The notes under the pieces were generated by a model. It saw only the letters and a list, made by a program, of their open reading frames with translations. It searched no databases and was not told the DNA's origin. Below, piece by piece: positions 50,366 through 62,903 of a stretch of 64,000 nt of DNA. This DNA comes from Azohydromonas australica DSM 1124 (GTDB lineage: Bacteria > Pseudomonadota > Gammaproteobacteria > Burkholderiales > Burkholderiaceae_C), in the NCBI RefSeq assembly GCF_000430725.1, contig NZ_AUMO01000032.1, positions 62,001 to 126,000 of the forward strand, in the 5' to 3' direction. The position numbers were made by a program, and so were the translations under genes. The stretch's first letter is position 1; the number at the start of each line of letters is the position of its first letter.

Positions 50366-50386
50366 GCGGCGGGCCGCGGCGGCCGC

Positions 50387-51910
<1,524 letters not shown>

Positions 51911-52038
51911 GTGGCTCCTCGGTCCACTCCAGGCTCCGAATCTAGCGCAGCCATGCGTTAGCGGGCATTCAAACGCGGGGGGCTTCTACACTGCCGCGCC
52001 TTTTTCCCGAATTGCCCGCAGTGCTGGAGCAACCCCTC

Positions 52039-53325
52039 ATGAGCTTTTTCCCCCGCTGGCGTCCCGTGGACGCCCCCCCCGGCGCCGTGGTGGCGCCCGA
52101 CGAGCGCCTGCCCTGGGCCCAGACCGCCGCGCTGGGCGTGCAGCACGTCATCGCCATGTTCGGCGCCACGGTGCTGGCGCCGCTGCTCATGGGCTTCGAC
52201 CCCAACGTCGCCATCCTGATGAGCGGCGTGGGCACGCTGATCTTCTTCGTGCTCACCGGCGGGCGCGTGCCCAGCTACCTGGGGTCGAGCTTCGCCTTCA
52301 TCGGCGTGGTCATCGCCGCCACCGGCTACCAGGCCGGCGGCCCCAACGCCAATTTGCCCGTGGCGCTGGGCGGGATCATCGCGTGCGGCGCGCTGTACGT
52401 GCTGCTGGGCCTGCTGGTGTCGGCCGCCGGCACGCGCTGGATCGAGTCGCTGATGCCGCCGGTGGTCACGGGCGCGGTGGTGGCCGTCATCGGGCTGAAC
52501 CTGGCCTCGGTGCCGGTGAAGAACATGGCGCCCACGGGCTTCGACGCCTGGATGCAGGCCGCCACCTTCGTCAGCGTGGCGCTGGTGGCGGTGTTCAGCC
52601 GCGGGCTGGCGCAGCGGCTGCTGATCCTGGTGGGCCTGCTCATCGCCTCGCTGCTGTACGCGCTGCTGACCAACGGCCTGGGGCTGGGCAAGCCCATCGA
52701 CCTCTCGGCCGTGGCCGCGGCGCCGTGGTTCGGGCTGCCGCGCTTCGCGGCGCCGGTCTTCGACGGCCACGCCATGCTGCTGATCGCGCCGGTGGCGGTG
52801 ATCCTGGTGGCGGAGAACCTGGGCCACCTCAAGGCCGTGGGCGCCATGACCGGGCGCGACATGAACCCGTACATGGGCCGCGCCTTCATCGGCGACGGCC
52901 TGGCCACCATGGCCAGCGGCGCCATCGGCGGCACGGGCGTGACCACCTACGCCGAGAACATCGGCGTCATGGCGGCTACGCGCATCTACTCCACGGCCAT
53001 GTTCGTGGTGGCGGCGCTGGTGGCGCTGGTGCTGGGCTTCAGCCCCAAGTTCGGCGCGCTGATCCAGGCCATCCCGCTGGCGGTGATGGGCGGCGTCTCG
53101 ATCGTGGTCTTCGGCCTGATCGCCGTCTCCGGCGCGCGCATCTGGGTCTCCAACCGCGTGGACTTCTCCGACAACACCAACCTCATGGTCGCGGCCATCA
53201 CGCTGGTGCTGGGCACGGGCGACTTCACGCTGCGCTTCGGCGACTTCGCCCTGGGCGGCATCGGGACGGCGACCTTCGGGGCGATCGGGCTGCACGCGCT
53301 GCTGCGCAGGGGGAAGCGGGGCTAG
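52039..53325 (+). CDS. uraA: uracil/xanthine permease (NCS2 family)
   Basis: A 428-residue proton-coupled nucleobase importer with about 14 hydrophobic segments. The family features are [18 protein letters not shown] near the N terminus, the half-helix with [18 protein letters not shown] (catalytic Glu) and [18 protein letters not shown]. This pattern matches UraA/RutG; uracil is likely, xanthine possible. The ATG at 52039 is preferred over the TTG nine codons earlier. The end overlaps the converging hybrid kinase gene by four bases. Pyrimidine gene pyrF lies nearby. Confidence 0.9.
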   Translation: MSFFPRWRPVDAPPGAVVAPDERLPWAQTAALGVQHVIAMFGATVLAPLLMGFDPNVAILMSGVGTLIFFVLTGGRVPSYLGSSFAFIGVVIAATGYQAGGPNANLPVALGGIIACGALYVLLGLLVSAAGTRWIESLMPPVVTGAVVAVIGLNLASVPVKNMAPTGFDAWMQAATFVSVALVAVFSRGLAQRLLILVGLLIASLLYALLTNGLGLGKPIDLSAVAAAPWFGLPRFAAPVFDGHAMLLIAPVAVILVAENLGHLKAVGAMTGRDMNPYMGRAFIGDGLATMASGAIGGTGVTTYAENIGVMAATRIYSTAMFVVAALVALVLGFSPKFGALIQAIPLAVMGGVSIVVFGLIAVSGARIWVSNRVDFSDNTNLMVAAITLVLGTGDFTLRFGDFALGGIGTATFGAIGLHALLRRGKRG

Positions 53326-55472
53326 ACCCTCAACACCCTCTGCAGCGTCGCCAGCAGCTTGGACGCGTCGATGGGCTTGGTGAGGAAGTCGTTCATGCCG
53401 GCGGCCAGCGCCTCGTCGCGCTCGCACGGCAGCGCCGCGGCGGTCAGGGCCACGATGGGCAGCGTCTGCGGGTCGAAGCGCCGGCGCAGCTCGCGCGTGG
53501 CCTCGCGCCCGCCCATGCGCGGCATCTGCATGTCCATCAGCACCGCCTGGAACGGGCGGTTCTCCTGCAGCGCGCGGTCCACCGCCTCCAGCGCCTCCAG
53601 CCCGTCGACGGCGCCCGTCACCTGCGCGCCCCACTGCTGCAGCATGGCCGTGGAGATGGTCATGTTGACGAAGTTGTCCTCCACCATCAGCACGCGCACG
53701 CCCGCCAGGGCGTGCGCCGACGGCACGGGCGCGGGTGCGGGCAGCACCACCGGGGCCGCGCCCGCGGGCAGCGGCAGCTCGAACCAGAAGCGCGCCCCCC
53801 GCCCCGGACGGCTGGCCACGCCCACTTGGCCGCCCATGAGCTGCGCCAGCTCGCGGCAGATCGACAGCCCCAGCCCCGTGCCGCCATGGCGCCGCGTGGT
53901 GGAGTCGTCGGCCTGGATGAAGGGCTGGAACAGCTGCGCCTGCGTGGCCGCATCCAGCCCCGGGCCGGTGTCCTCCACCTCGAAGCGCACCCGCTCGCAC
54001 GCCACGGCGCGCGCGCTCAGCCGCACCATGCCCTGCTCGGTGAACTTCAGCGCGTTGCTCAGGTAGTTGCCCAGCACCTGGCGCAGCCGCACCGGGTCGC
54101 CATGCGCGCCCTGCGGCAGCGCGGGGTCGATGTGCAGCTCCAGCGCCAGGCCGTGCGTGCTGGCGATGGCGGCGTAGCCGCGCTGCAGCCGCTGCAGCAG
54201 CGCCTGCAGGTCGAAGTCCTGCGGGTGGATGTCGAGCTTGCCGGCCTCGATCTTGGACAGGTCCAGGATGTCGGAGATCACCGCCATCAGCGTGTCGGCG
54301 CTGTCGAGCATCTGCGCCAGGTACTGCTGGCGCTTGTCCTCCTCCAGCCCCGGCGCGCGAGCGAGCTGCGCCAGGCCCACCAGCGCGTTGAGCGGCGTGC
54401 GCAGCTCGTGGCTGGTGTTGGCGAGGAAGGCGCTCTTGGCGCGGCTGGCGGCCTGCGCCTGGTCCAGCGCCTGGCGCAGCTGCAGCCGCGACTGCTCGCG
54501 CAGCGCTTCGGCCGCCGCCGTGGCCCGGCGCGCCACCGTGAAGTCGCGCCCCACGCCCCAGTAGCCCAGGAAGCGGCCGCGCGCGTCGTGGCGCGGCTCG
54601 CCGCTCACGCGCAGCCAGCGCAGCGCGCCCGGCCCGGCTTGCCAGGTGATGCCCACCTCGCGCAGCGGGCGGCAGCCCTGCAGCTCCGCGCGCTGGGCCT
54701 CGATCACCGCGGCGTCCGCGCGCAGCGCCGGCAAGGCCCACAGCGGCTGGCCCCAGGGGCCGGGCAGCGCCTGGAACCGGCCGCGGCGGTCACGCCGCAG
54801 CACGCGCGTGAGCCGCCACTGGTCGTCGGTCTCCCAATAGAACTCGGCCGCCACGGACAGCAGCGCTTCGAAGCGCTGCCCGCCGTCGGCGCCCTTGTGC
54901 AGGAACATCTCCAGCACGCCGTTGAGCACGCGCCCGCCCGCGGCGCCGGTGAGCAGCACCACCACCTGCAGCGCGAACTGCAGCGCCAGCGGCTGCGCCC
55001 CGTGGGCCGGCAGCGCGCCGGTGTGGTGTCCCCACGCCAGCGCGCCCAGCAGCAGCAGGCCCAGCGCGTCCACCAGCAGCGCCGTGCGCTTGCGCGCCAC
55101 GGCGCCGCACATGCAGGCCAGCACTGCCAGGAAGCCGCTGCCCGCGCCGCCCAGGCCGCGGTCCACCAGCCACGCGATCAGCGCGACGGGCAGCAGCGCC
55201 GCCAGCGACACGCGCCGCACGGCCGCGTCCAGTGCGCCCTCGCGCGTGCGCAGCGCGCACAGGCTCACGCCGCACAGCAGCAGCTCCGACAGCAGCAGCG
55301 CCACGCGCTCGGCGCCTTCCACCTGCACGCCGGGCAGCGCCAGCAGCGCGCCGCTGCCGGCCGCCGCCGCCGCCGCGGTGGCAAAGAAGAAGCGCGCCAC
55401 GCGCGGACGCACGTCCTGCTGCGGCTCGGGCAGCAGGCCCGCTTCGGCGCGGGATGTCAGCGCGCTCCACAT
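53322..55472 (-). CDS. membrane hybrid histidine kinase with receiver domain
   Basis: A 716-residue protein. The N-terminal half has about six membrane helices, a 7TM-like or MASE-like input region. A PAS domain (about 205-330) follows, then the kinase core with His355 (NTSHELRTPLNALVG), N-box VLGNYLSNALKFTE and G2 HGGTGLGLSI. A C-terminal receiver domain carries Asp647 (AVLMDMQMPRMGG) and ends in Lys of LTKPI. It can pass phosphate to a downstream Hpt protein not seen here. It lies 22 bases after pyrF on the same strand and may be co-transcribed with it. The signal is unknown. Confidence 0.9.
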   Translation of the reverse strand: MWSALTSRAEAGLLPEPQQDVRPRVARFFFATAAAAAAGSGALLALPGVQVEGAERVALLLSELLLCGVSLCALRTREGALDAAVRRVSLAALLPVALIAWLVDRGLGGAGSGFLAVLACMCGAVARKRTALLVDALGLLLLGALAWGHHTGALPAHGAQPLALQFALQVVVLLTGAAGGRVLNGVLEMFLHKGADGGQRFEALLSVAAEFYWETDDQWRLTRVLRRDRRGRFQALPGPWGQPLWALPALRADAAVIEAQRAELQGCRPLREVGITWQAGPGALRWLRVSGEPRHDARGRFLGYWGVGRDFTVARRATAAAEALREQSRLQLRQALDQAQAASRAKSAFLANTSHELRTPLNALVGLAQLARAPGLEEDKRQQYLAQMLDSADTLMAVISDILDLSKIEAGKLDIHPQDFDLQALLQRLQRGYAAIASTHGLALELHIDPALPQGAHGDPVRLRQVLGNYLSNALKFTEQGMVRLSARAVACERVRFEVEDTGPGLDAATQAQLFQPFIQADDSTTRRHGGTGLGLSICRELAQLMGGQVGVASRPGRGARFWFELPLPAGAAPVVLPAPAPVPSAHALAGVRVLMVEDNFVNMTISTAMLQQWGAQVTGAVDGLEALEAVDRALQENRPFQAVLMDMQMPRMGGREATRELRRRFDPQTLPIVALTAAALPCERDEALAAGMNDFLTKPIDASKLLATLQRVLRV

Positions 55473-55494
55473 GGCCTGCTTCCGCCGGGAAGAC

Positions 55495-56316
55495 TCAGCC
55501 GGCGCGGGCGGCGTTGAGCACGTCGCGCGTGCGCTGCGCCTCGGCGCGGGCCGCGGCCGCGAAGTCCGCGCCCGAGCTGGCGTAGAGCACGGCGCGCGAG
55601 GAATTCACCATCACGGTGCCGCCCGGGCGCAGCCCGGCGCGGATGGTGGAGGCCGCGTCGCCACCCTGCGCGCCCACGCCGGGGATGAGCAGCGGCAGCG
55701 TGGGCGCGAGCTCGCGCACGCGCTCGATCTCCGCCGGGAAGGTGGCGCCCACCACCAGGCCGAGCTGGCCGTGGCGGTTCCACGGGCCTTGGGCCAGCCG
55801 CGCCACGCGCTCGTACAGCAGCTCGCCGCTGTCCAGCCGCTGCGCCTGCAGGTCGCTGCCGCCGGGGTTGGAGGTGCGGCACAGCAGGATCAGCCCCTTG
55901 TCGGGGTAGGCGTCCATGTAGGGCTCGATCGAGTCCAGGCCCATGAAGGGAGACAGCGTGAGCGCGTCGGCCTGGTAGCGCTCGAAGGCCTCGCGCGCGT
56001 ACTGCTGCGCGGTGGAGCCGATGTCGCCGCGCTTGGCGTCCAGGATCACCGGCACGCCCGGCGCCACGCGGTGGATGTGCTGCACCAGCCGCTCCAGCTG
56101 CTCCTCGGCGCGGTGCGCGGCGAAGTAGGCGATCTGCGGCTTGAAGCAGCTCACCAGGTCGTGCGTGGCCTCGACGATGGCGGCGCAGAAGTCGTAGATG
56201 CGCGAGGCGTCGCCCTTCCAGTCGCCCGGGAATTTCGAGGGCTCCGGGTCCAGGCCCACGCACAGCAACGACGGGCTGCGCGCCTCGGCGGCCTGGAGCA
56301 GGTCGGTGAACTTCAT
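55495..56316 (-). CDS. pyrF: orotidine 5'-phosphate decarboxylase
   Basis: Converts OMP to UMP, the last step of UMP synthesis. The 273-residue protein belongs to the long (type 2) group: FTDLLQAAEARSPSLLCVGLDPEP at the start, catalytic LDAKRGDIGSTA near residue 92, and GLVVGATFPAE with GAQGGDAASTI in the phosphate-binding half. It stands between purB and the hybrid kinase gene on the same strand. PyrE, which makes its substrate, is encoded at 41628-42308. Confidence 0.95.
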   Translation of the reverse strand: MKFTDLLQAAEARSPSLLCVGLDPEPSKFPGDWKGDASRIYDFCAAIVEATHDLVSCFKPQIAYFAAHRAEEQLERLVQHIHRVAPGVPVILDAKRGDIGSTAQQYAREAFERYQADALTLSPFMGLDSIEPYMDAYPDKGLILLCRTSNPGGSDLQAQRLDSGELLYERVARLAQGPWNRHGQLGLVVGATFPAEIERVRELAPTLPLLIPGVGAQGGDAASTIRAGLRPGGTVMVNSSRAVLYASSGADFAAAARAEAQRTRDVLNAARAG

Positions 56317-56440
56317 GGGGAATCCGTGTTGGGGTTCGGAAATGCCGGTGGCGGCCTGCTTATCGGCACGCCGGGGCGGCGTGTGAGGGCCGGCGCGGCC
56401 GGAAATGCATCCCGGCGCCGCGCCCTGCCCTCTCTGGGAC

Positions 56441-57844
<1,404 letters not shown>

Positions 57845-57936
57845 TCAATTGTAGGTGTGCCCCCTCTTGACATCCGTTGGCTTGCCCGAGGCCACGCTCG
57901 GCCTTTGCGAGGCCACCGGCGCGTGCCGCAGGCCTG

Positions 57937-57979
57937 GAAAAGGAAAACGGCAGCCGGGCGCAAGGCGCGGCTGCCGTTT
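57937..57979 (-). terminator. intrinsic terminator of PEP-CTERM gene
   Basis: 12-bp arms AAACGGCAGCCG (57945-57956) and CGGCTGCCGTTT (57968-57979) enclose an 11-base loop. On the minus strand the stem is followed by TCCTTTTCC. It lies about 45 bases past the stop. Confidence 0.75.
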
Positions 57980-58025
57980 GGGGGTGCACCGGGGCCGCCG
58001 CGAAGGTGGCCCGGTACGCAAGGGA

Positions 58026-58865
58026 TCAGGCGCGGGTGCGGCGGCGGCGCACCGCCCCGAGGCCGGCCAGCGCCACGCCGGCCAGCGCCAGCGAGCCGGG
58101 CTCGGGCACCGCGCCGATGGGGGCGTAGGTGCTGTTCATCTGCCAGCTCAGCACGTCGTGGTTGGCATAGGCGCCGCCCGTGCCCGAGGTGAAGCCGACG
58201 TAGGCGTTGGTGGAGCCCAGGTCCAGCGCGATGTCGCGGGTGTAGCTCAGCAGCGCCGCGGTCGGACGGGTCAGCTCCTGCGTCAGGCGCACTTCCAGCT
58301 GGTGGCTGCGGCCGTCGTAGTCGACCCAGGCGTTCCAGATGCCGCCGTTGTTCATGTCGCCTTCGGTCACCGGCACGAGCGACACCGAGTTCACGTTGCC
58401 GTTCACGTCGAAGCCCACGTGGTTGCCGTTGTTGGCGTCGCCGGCCCCGTTGTTCCAGGTGTCGAACTCGATGCCGATGCTGTGCTGGATGCCGCCGTAG
58501 CCGATGCCCTGGCCGACGCTGCCGACGTTGTTCGACACGGTCTGGATCGCGAAGACCAGGCCGTCGGCGCCGCAGCTGCTGCCCTGGCACATGCCGCCGG
58601 CATTGGTGAAGCGGAACTGGAAGTAGGTGCTGAAGGACGCGTTGTCCGCCAGCGAAACCGTGTTGGTGGAGAAGGCGCTGCCGCCCTTGTAGTTCTGCGC
58701 CGACGTCACCCGCAGGGCGCCATTCACGGCCGCGGCTTCGCCGTTGAGCTTCAGGCCGGCCGTGCTGGAGAAATCGGCGTAGTTGAACACCGTCGAAGCG
58801 CCGGCATGCAGGCACGTCAGGGTGGCGGCAACCGCAAGCGCGGAACGAAGAATGATTTTTTTCAC
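58026..58865 (-). CDS. PEP-CTERM protein with L-type lectin-like domain
   Basis: A 279-residue exported protein. The signal peptide (about 1-24, ending GAS), and a beta-rich domain with the pattern DGLVFAIQ...GYGGI...IGIEFDTWNN as in legume-lectin-type domains, are followed by the sorting tail VPEPGSLALAGVALAGLGAVRRRR. PEP-CTERM tails are recognised by exosortase (EpsH-type), usually linked to exopolysaccharide; no exosortase is in this window. The start is GTG 58865 with GAGGGG upstream. It should be surface-bound and may bind carbohydrate. It is divergent from the BMP-transporter operon. Confidence 0.88.
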   Translation of the reverse strand: MKKIILRSALAVAATLTCLHAGASTVFNYADFSSTAGLKLNGEAAAVNGALRVTSAQNYKGGSAFSTNTVSLADNASFSTYFQFRFTNAGGMCQGSSCGADGLVFAIQTVSNNVGSVGQGIGYGGIQHSIGIEFDTWNNGAGDANNGNHVGFDVNGNVNSVSLVPVTEGDMNNGGIWNAWVDYDGRSHQLEVRLTQELTRPTAALLSYTRDIALDLGSTNAYVGFTSGTGGAYANHDVLSWQMNSTYAPIGAVPEPGSLALAGVALAGLGAVRRRRTRA

Positions 58866-59169
58866 GAAGGCAACCCCTCAAACTGGCAGGTGAGTAACGA
58901 AATAGCAAGGTCCGTACCGTTTGCCCAAGCTGTTGATTTAATTGGGGTTTTATTTCTTGCCGCTTGGTGTGGTCTGGGGGGTGTAAAGAAGTCCGACAAC
59001 CAGGGGCCCGCGCCGTCCCTTGCGCCGTGGCGTCCTGGGCGCTGCTTCGCCGCTTGGGCCGTGCGTGCCGTGTCCGTGGCGGGCCGTGTGCAAAAGCCTT
59101 GCGCCATCTGGAACAGCTCTTGCGTCAGGCCGTGTACAACACACGAATCACTTGAAGGAGGGGATTCCC
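58866..59169. other. intergenic region between PEP-CTERM gene and BMP operon
   Basis: 304 bases without a gene between divergent units. An AT-richer patch at about 58920-58965, unusual for this genome, probably holds the minus-strand promoter; TTGGGC and CTATTT 17 bases apart are a weak candidate. The plus-strand side carries a strong AAGGAGGGG ribosome site before the BMP gene. No palindromic operator or purine riboswitch was recognised. Confidence 0.4.
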
Positions 59170-60162
59170 ATGCATTCGATGCCTCGTCGTCCGCTGTTGG
59201 GCCTGCTGGCCGGTGCCGCGCTGGTGGCCGCGGCCGGTCCTGCGCTGGCGCAGTCCAAGCTCAAGGTGGCGGCGATCTACACCGTGCCGGTGGAGCAGCA
59301 GTGGGTCAGCCGCATCGACAAGGCGCTCAAGGCCGCGGCGGCGCGCGGCGAGATCGAGTACGTGTTCAGCGAGAACGTGGCCAACGCCGACTACGAGCGC
59401 GTGATGCGCCAGTACGCCGAGGGTGGCAACGCGCTGGTGGTGGGCGAGTCCTTCGCGGTGGAGGCTGCAGCGCGCAAGGTGGCCAAGGACTATCCCAAGG
59501 TCGCCTTCCTCATGGGCAGCTCCGGCAAGCCGCAGGCGCCCAACTTCTCCGTCTTCGACAACTACATCCAGGAGCCGGCCTACCTCACCGGCATGGTCGC
59601 CGCGGGCATGAGCAAGAGCGGCAAGATCGGCATGGTCGGCGGCTACCCGATCCCCGAGGTCAACCGGCTGATGAACGCCTTCATCGCCGGCGCGCGCGAG
59701 GTCAACCCCAAGGCCGAGTTCAGCATCAGCTTCATCAACAGCTGGTTCGACCCGCCCAAGGCCAAGGAAGCGGCCTTCGCCATGATCGACAAGGGCGCCG
59801 ACGTGATGTACGCCGAGCGCTTCGGCGTGTCGGACGCGGCCAAGGAGCGCAAGGTGCTGGCCGTGGGCAACGTGATCAACACGCAGAGCACCTACCCCGA
59901 CACCGTGGTGGCCTCGGCGCTGTGGAACATGGAGCCCACCATCGAGGTCGCGCTCAAGAAGGTGAAGGCCGGCCAGTTCTCGGCCGAGGACTACGGCGCC
60001 TACTCGACCATGAAGCACAAGGGCTCCGAGCTCGCGCCGCTGGGCACCTTCGAGGCCAAGGTGCCGGCCGAGCTCAAGGCCCGCGTCAAGGCCAAGGAGA
60101 AGGCCATCCTCGACGGCTCCTTCGTGGTCAAGGTGGACGACAGCGCCCCGAAGGCCAAGTAA
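59170..60162 (+). CDS. BMP-family substrate-binding protein of nucleoside ABC transporter
   Basis: A 330-residue periplasmic binding protein. The signal peptide MPRRPLLGLLAGAALVAAAGPALAQ has a twin-arginine pair but also fits Sec export. The mature part has KVAAIYTVPVEQQWVSRI and later FAMIDKGADVMYAERFG, as in BMP/Med lipoprotein-like proteins that bind purine nucleosides. No lipobox Cys is present, so it is soluble. First gene of a plus-strand operon with the ATPase and two permeases. The exact ligand is unknown. Confidence 0.9.
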   Translation: MHSMPRRPLLGLLAGAALVAAAGPALAQSKLKVAAIYTVPVEQQWVSRIDKALKAAAARGEIEYVFSENVANADYERVMRQYAEGGNALVVGESFAVEAAARKVAKDYPKVAFLMGSSGKPQAPNFSVFDNYIQEPAYLTGMVAAGMSKSGKIGMVGGYPIPEVNRLMNAFIAGAREVNPKAEFSISFINSWFDPPKAKEAAFAMIDKGADVMYAERFGVSDAAKERKVLAVGNVINTQSTYPDTVVASALWNMEPTIEVALKKVKAGQFSAEDYGAYSTMKHKGSELAPLGTFEAKVPAELKARVKAKEKAILDGSFVVKVDDSAPKAK

Positions 60163-60192
60163 GCGCACGAGCCGCAGTCCCGGGCTTTTCCC

Positions 60193-61791
60193 GTGAGCGA
60201 CCCCTCCCCTGCCGCCGCCGACGCGCCGCTGCTGCGGCTCTCCCACATCAGCAAGCGCTTCGGCGCGCTGGTGGCCAACGACGACATCTCGCTGGAGCTG
60301 GGCCGCGGCGAGGTGCTGGCCCTGCTGGGCGAGAACGGCGCGGGCAAGAGCACGCTGATGGCGATCCTGTTCGGGCACTACCTGCCCGACGCGGGCCGCA
60401 TCGAGGTGGACGGCAGGCCGCTGCCGCCGGGCGACACCCGCGCCGCGCTGGCCGCGGGCATCGGCATGGTGCACCAGCACTTCACGCTGGCCGACAACCT
60501 GAGCGTGCTGGACAACGTGATGCTGGGCACCGAGCCGCTGTGGCAGCCCTTCTCGCGCCGGCGCGCCGCGCGGGAGCGGCTGCTGGCGACGGCGCAGCGC
60601 TTCGGGCTGCACGTGGACCCGGAGGCGCGCATCGGCGAGCTGTCCATCGGCGAGCGGCAGCAGGTGGAGATCCTGAAGGCGCTGGTGCGCGGGGCGCGGG
60701 TGCTGATCCTGGACGAGCCCACCGCGGTGCTGACGCCGCAGCAGAGCGAGGCGCTGTTCGCCACGCTGCGCGGCATGGTGCGCGAGGGGCTGTCCATCGT
60801 CTTCATCAGCCACAAGCTCGACGAGGTGCGGCGCGTCTCGGACCGCGTCGCGGTGCTGCGCGCGGGCAGGCTCGTGGCGCGCTTCGACAGCCTGGAAGGC
60901 GTGGACAAGGCGGTGCTGGCCGAGGCCATGGTGGGCCGCGCGCTTGCACCGGCGGGGCGCAGCGTGCGCCAGCCCGGTGCACTGGTGTGCCGGCTGCGGG
61001 ACGTGCACGTGGCCGGCAAGCCGCGCCCGAAGCTCGACCGCGTGACGCTGGAGCTGCACGCCAACGAAATCCTGGGCATCGCCGGCATCTCGGGCAACGG
61101 CCAGCAGGTGCTGGCGGACCTGCTGTGCGGCGTGCAGGCGCTGGACGGCGGCACGCTGGTGTTCGAGGGCCGGCGGCTGCCCGCGCGGCCGCGCGCCTGG
61201 CTGGCCGCGGGCGTGGCGCGCATCCCGGAGGACCGCCACGCCGTGGGCGCCATCGGCGACCTGGCGCTGTGGGAGAACGCGGTGCTGGAGCGCTACGCGG
61301 GCGCGAGTTTTTCAATCCTGGGCTGGCTCAGGCGCCGCCGCGCGCAGGCGCATGCGTTGTCGCTGGTGAAACGCTTCGACGTGCGCGGCACCGAGGGCGG
61401 CGGCCTGGCGACGCCGGCGCGGCGGCTGTCGGGCGGCAACCTGCAAAAGCTCATTCTGGGCCGCGCGCTGGCGGGCGACCCGGCCGCGCCGGCGCCCAAG
61501 CTGATCGTGGCGAACCAGCCGACCTGGGGCCTGGACGTGGGCGCAGTGGCCTACGTGCACGGCCAGCTGCAGCAGGCCTGCGCCGAAGGGGCGGCGCTGC
61601 TGCTCATCAGCGACGACCTGGACGAGCTGTTCGCCCTGTCGGACCGCATCGCCGTGATGCACCACGGCCGCCTGGGCGCGGCGCGCAAGACGGCTGAATG
61701 GACGCGGGGCGAGATCGGCCTGGCCATGGCGGGCGCGGCGGCGGCGCCGGTTTCTTCTTCTTCGACCGACGAGGTGGTGCATGCGGCTTGA
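60193..61791 (+). CDS. double ABC ATPase of nucleoside/sugar transporter
   Basis: A 532-residue protein with two ATPase domains in one chain. The first has Walker A GENGAGKST (46-54), signature LSIGERQQVEI and Walker B VLILDEPTAVLTPQQ. The second has a degenerate Walker A (GISGNGQQ) and a signature LSGGNLQKLILGRAL. This asymmetry is normal in the RbsA/YufO type. The start is GTG 60193, 30 bases after the binding-protein gene. It should energise the two permeases that follow, and its end overlaps the first permease gene by 11 bases. Confidence 0.93.
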   Translation: MSDPSPAAADAPLLRLSHISKRFGALVANDDISLELGRGEVLALLGENGAGKSTLMAILFGHYLPDAGRIEVDGRPLPPGDTRAALAAGIGMVHQHFTLADNLSVLDNVMLGTEPLWQPFSRRRAARERLLATAQRFGLHVDPEARIGELSIGERQQVEILKALVRGARVLILDEPTAVLTPQQSEALFATLRGMVREGLSIVFISHKLDEVRRVSDRVAVLRAGRLVARFDSLEGVDKAVLAEAMVGRALAPAGRSVRQPGALVCRLRDVHVAGKPRPKLDRVTLELHANEILGIAGISGNGQQVLADLLCGVQALDGGTLVFEGRRLPARPRAWLAAGVARIPEDRHAVGAIGDLALWENAVLERYAGASFSILGWLRRRRAQAHALSLVKRFDVRGTEGGGLATPARRLSGGNLQKLILGRALAGDPAAPAPKLIVANQPTWGLDVGAVAYVHGQLQQACAEGAALLLISDDLDELFALSDRIAVMHHGRLGAARKTAEWTRGEIGLAMAGAAAAPVSSSSTDEVVHAA

Positions 61792-62836
61792 ACGGCGCGC
61801 CGCGCCTTCACGCGCCATGGCGCTGGCCGCGCCGCTGCTGGCCGTGGCGCTGACGCTGGCGCTCAGTGCCGCGCTGGTGGCCTGGGCCGGCGCGCCGGTG
61901 GGGCGCGCGTACTGGCTGCTGATCGAAGGCGGCTTCGGCTCGCGGCTGGCGCTCACGGAGACGCTCACGCGCGCCACGCCGCTGATCCTCACCGGGCTGG
62001 CGGCGGCGGTGGCCTTCCGGGCGCGGCTGTGGAACATCGGCGCCGAGGGGCAGCTTTACGCCGGCGCGCTGGCCGCGGTGGCGGTGGCCGGCGCGGGCGG
62101 CTCCTTCGCGTTGATGATCGCCGCCGCCATGGCCGCGGGCGCGCTGCTGCTGCTGGGGCCGGCGCTGCTCAAGCGGCTGGGCGTGGACGAGGTCGTGACC
62201 ACGCTGCTGCTGAACTTCATCGTGCTGCTGGGCGTGTCGGCCATGCTCGACGGCCCGATGAAGGACCCGATGGCCATGGGCTGGCCGCAGAGCATCGCGC
62301 TGCCCGAGGAACTGCAGATCGGCAACCTGGTGCCGCGCAGCCGGCTGCACAACGGGCTGCTGGCGGCACTGGGGCTGGCCGCGGCGCTGGCCCTGCTGCT
62401 GCGGCAGACCACGCTGGGCTTCGAGATCCGCGCCGTGGGCGCCAACGCGCGCGCCGCGGCCTTTGCCGGCATGCCAGTGCAGCGGGTGACGGTGCTGGTG
62501 GCGCTGATGTCCGGCGCGCTGGCCGGGCTGGCCGGCGCGATCGAGGTGGCGGGCCGCGCCGGCTACCTGACGCTGGACATGTCGCCGGGCTACGGCTACA
62601 GCGGCATCGTGGTGGCGATGCTCGCGGGGCTGAACCCGCTGGGCGTGGTGGCGGCGGCCACCTTCGTCGCCGGCATCCTGGTCGGCGCCGACGGCATGAG
62701 CCGCCAGGTGGGCGTGCCCACCTACATCGCCGACGTGATCGTCGCGCTGGCGCTGATCACCATGCTCATGGCGACACTGCTGGTGAACTACCGCGTGGCA
62801 TGGCGCCGGCCGGCGGCGGTGGGAGGGACGGCGTGA
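61781..62836 (+). CDS. ABC transporter permease 1 (BPD_transp_2 type)
   Basis: A 351-residue inner-membrane permease with about eight to ten helices. It has the family hallmarks ATPLILTGLAAAVAFRARLWNIGAEGQ (the GAEGQ coupling loop) and a late GLAGAIEVAGRAGYLT. Such proteins pair with a second permease to form the channel for purine nucleosides or simple sugars. The ATG at 61781 overlaps the ATPase gene. About 290 bases with a REPIN-like repeat separate it from the second permease gene. Confidence 0.92.
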   Translation: MRLERRAAPSRAMALAAPLLAVALTLALSAALVAWAGAPVGRAYWLLIEGGFGSRLALTETLTRATPLILTGLAAAVAFRARLWNIGAEGQLYAGALAAVAVAGAGGSFALMIAAAMAAGALLLLGPALLKRLGVDEVVTTLLLNFIVLLGVSAMLDGPMKDPMAMGWPQSIALPEELQIGNLVPRSRLHNGLLAALGLAAALALLLRQTTLGFEIRAVGANARAAAFAGMPVQRVTVLVALMSGALAGLAGAIEVAGRAGYLTLDMSPGYGYSGIVVAMLAGLNPLGVVAAATFVAGILVGADGMSRQVGVPTYIADVIVALALITMLMATLLVNYRVAWRRPAAVGGTA

Positions 62837-62903
62837 TGCGGGGCCGTCTTGGTGAATTCGGGCTGTTCTGTCGCACGAAGCACGAGCGGCAGCCCTTCCA
62901 CTT

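Noticed and set aside
57855-61697. A 1280-codon plus-strand frame across the PEP-CTERM, BMP and ABC genes
   Set aside because: It is an out-of-frame shadow of genes with clear domains. It begins antisense to the PEP-CTERM gene and is Arg/Ala/Gly-rich throughout.
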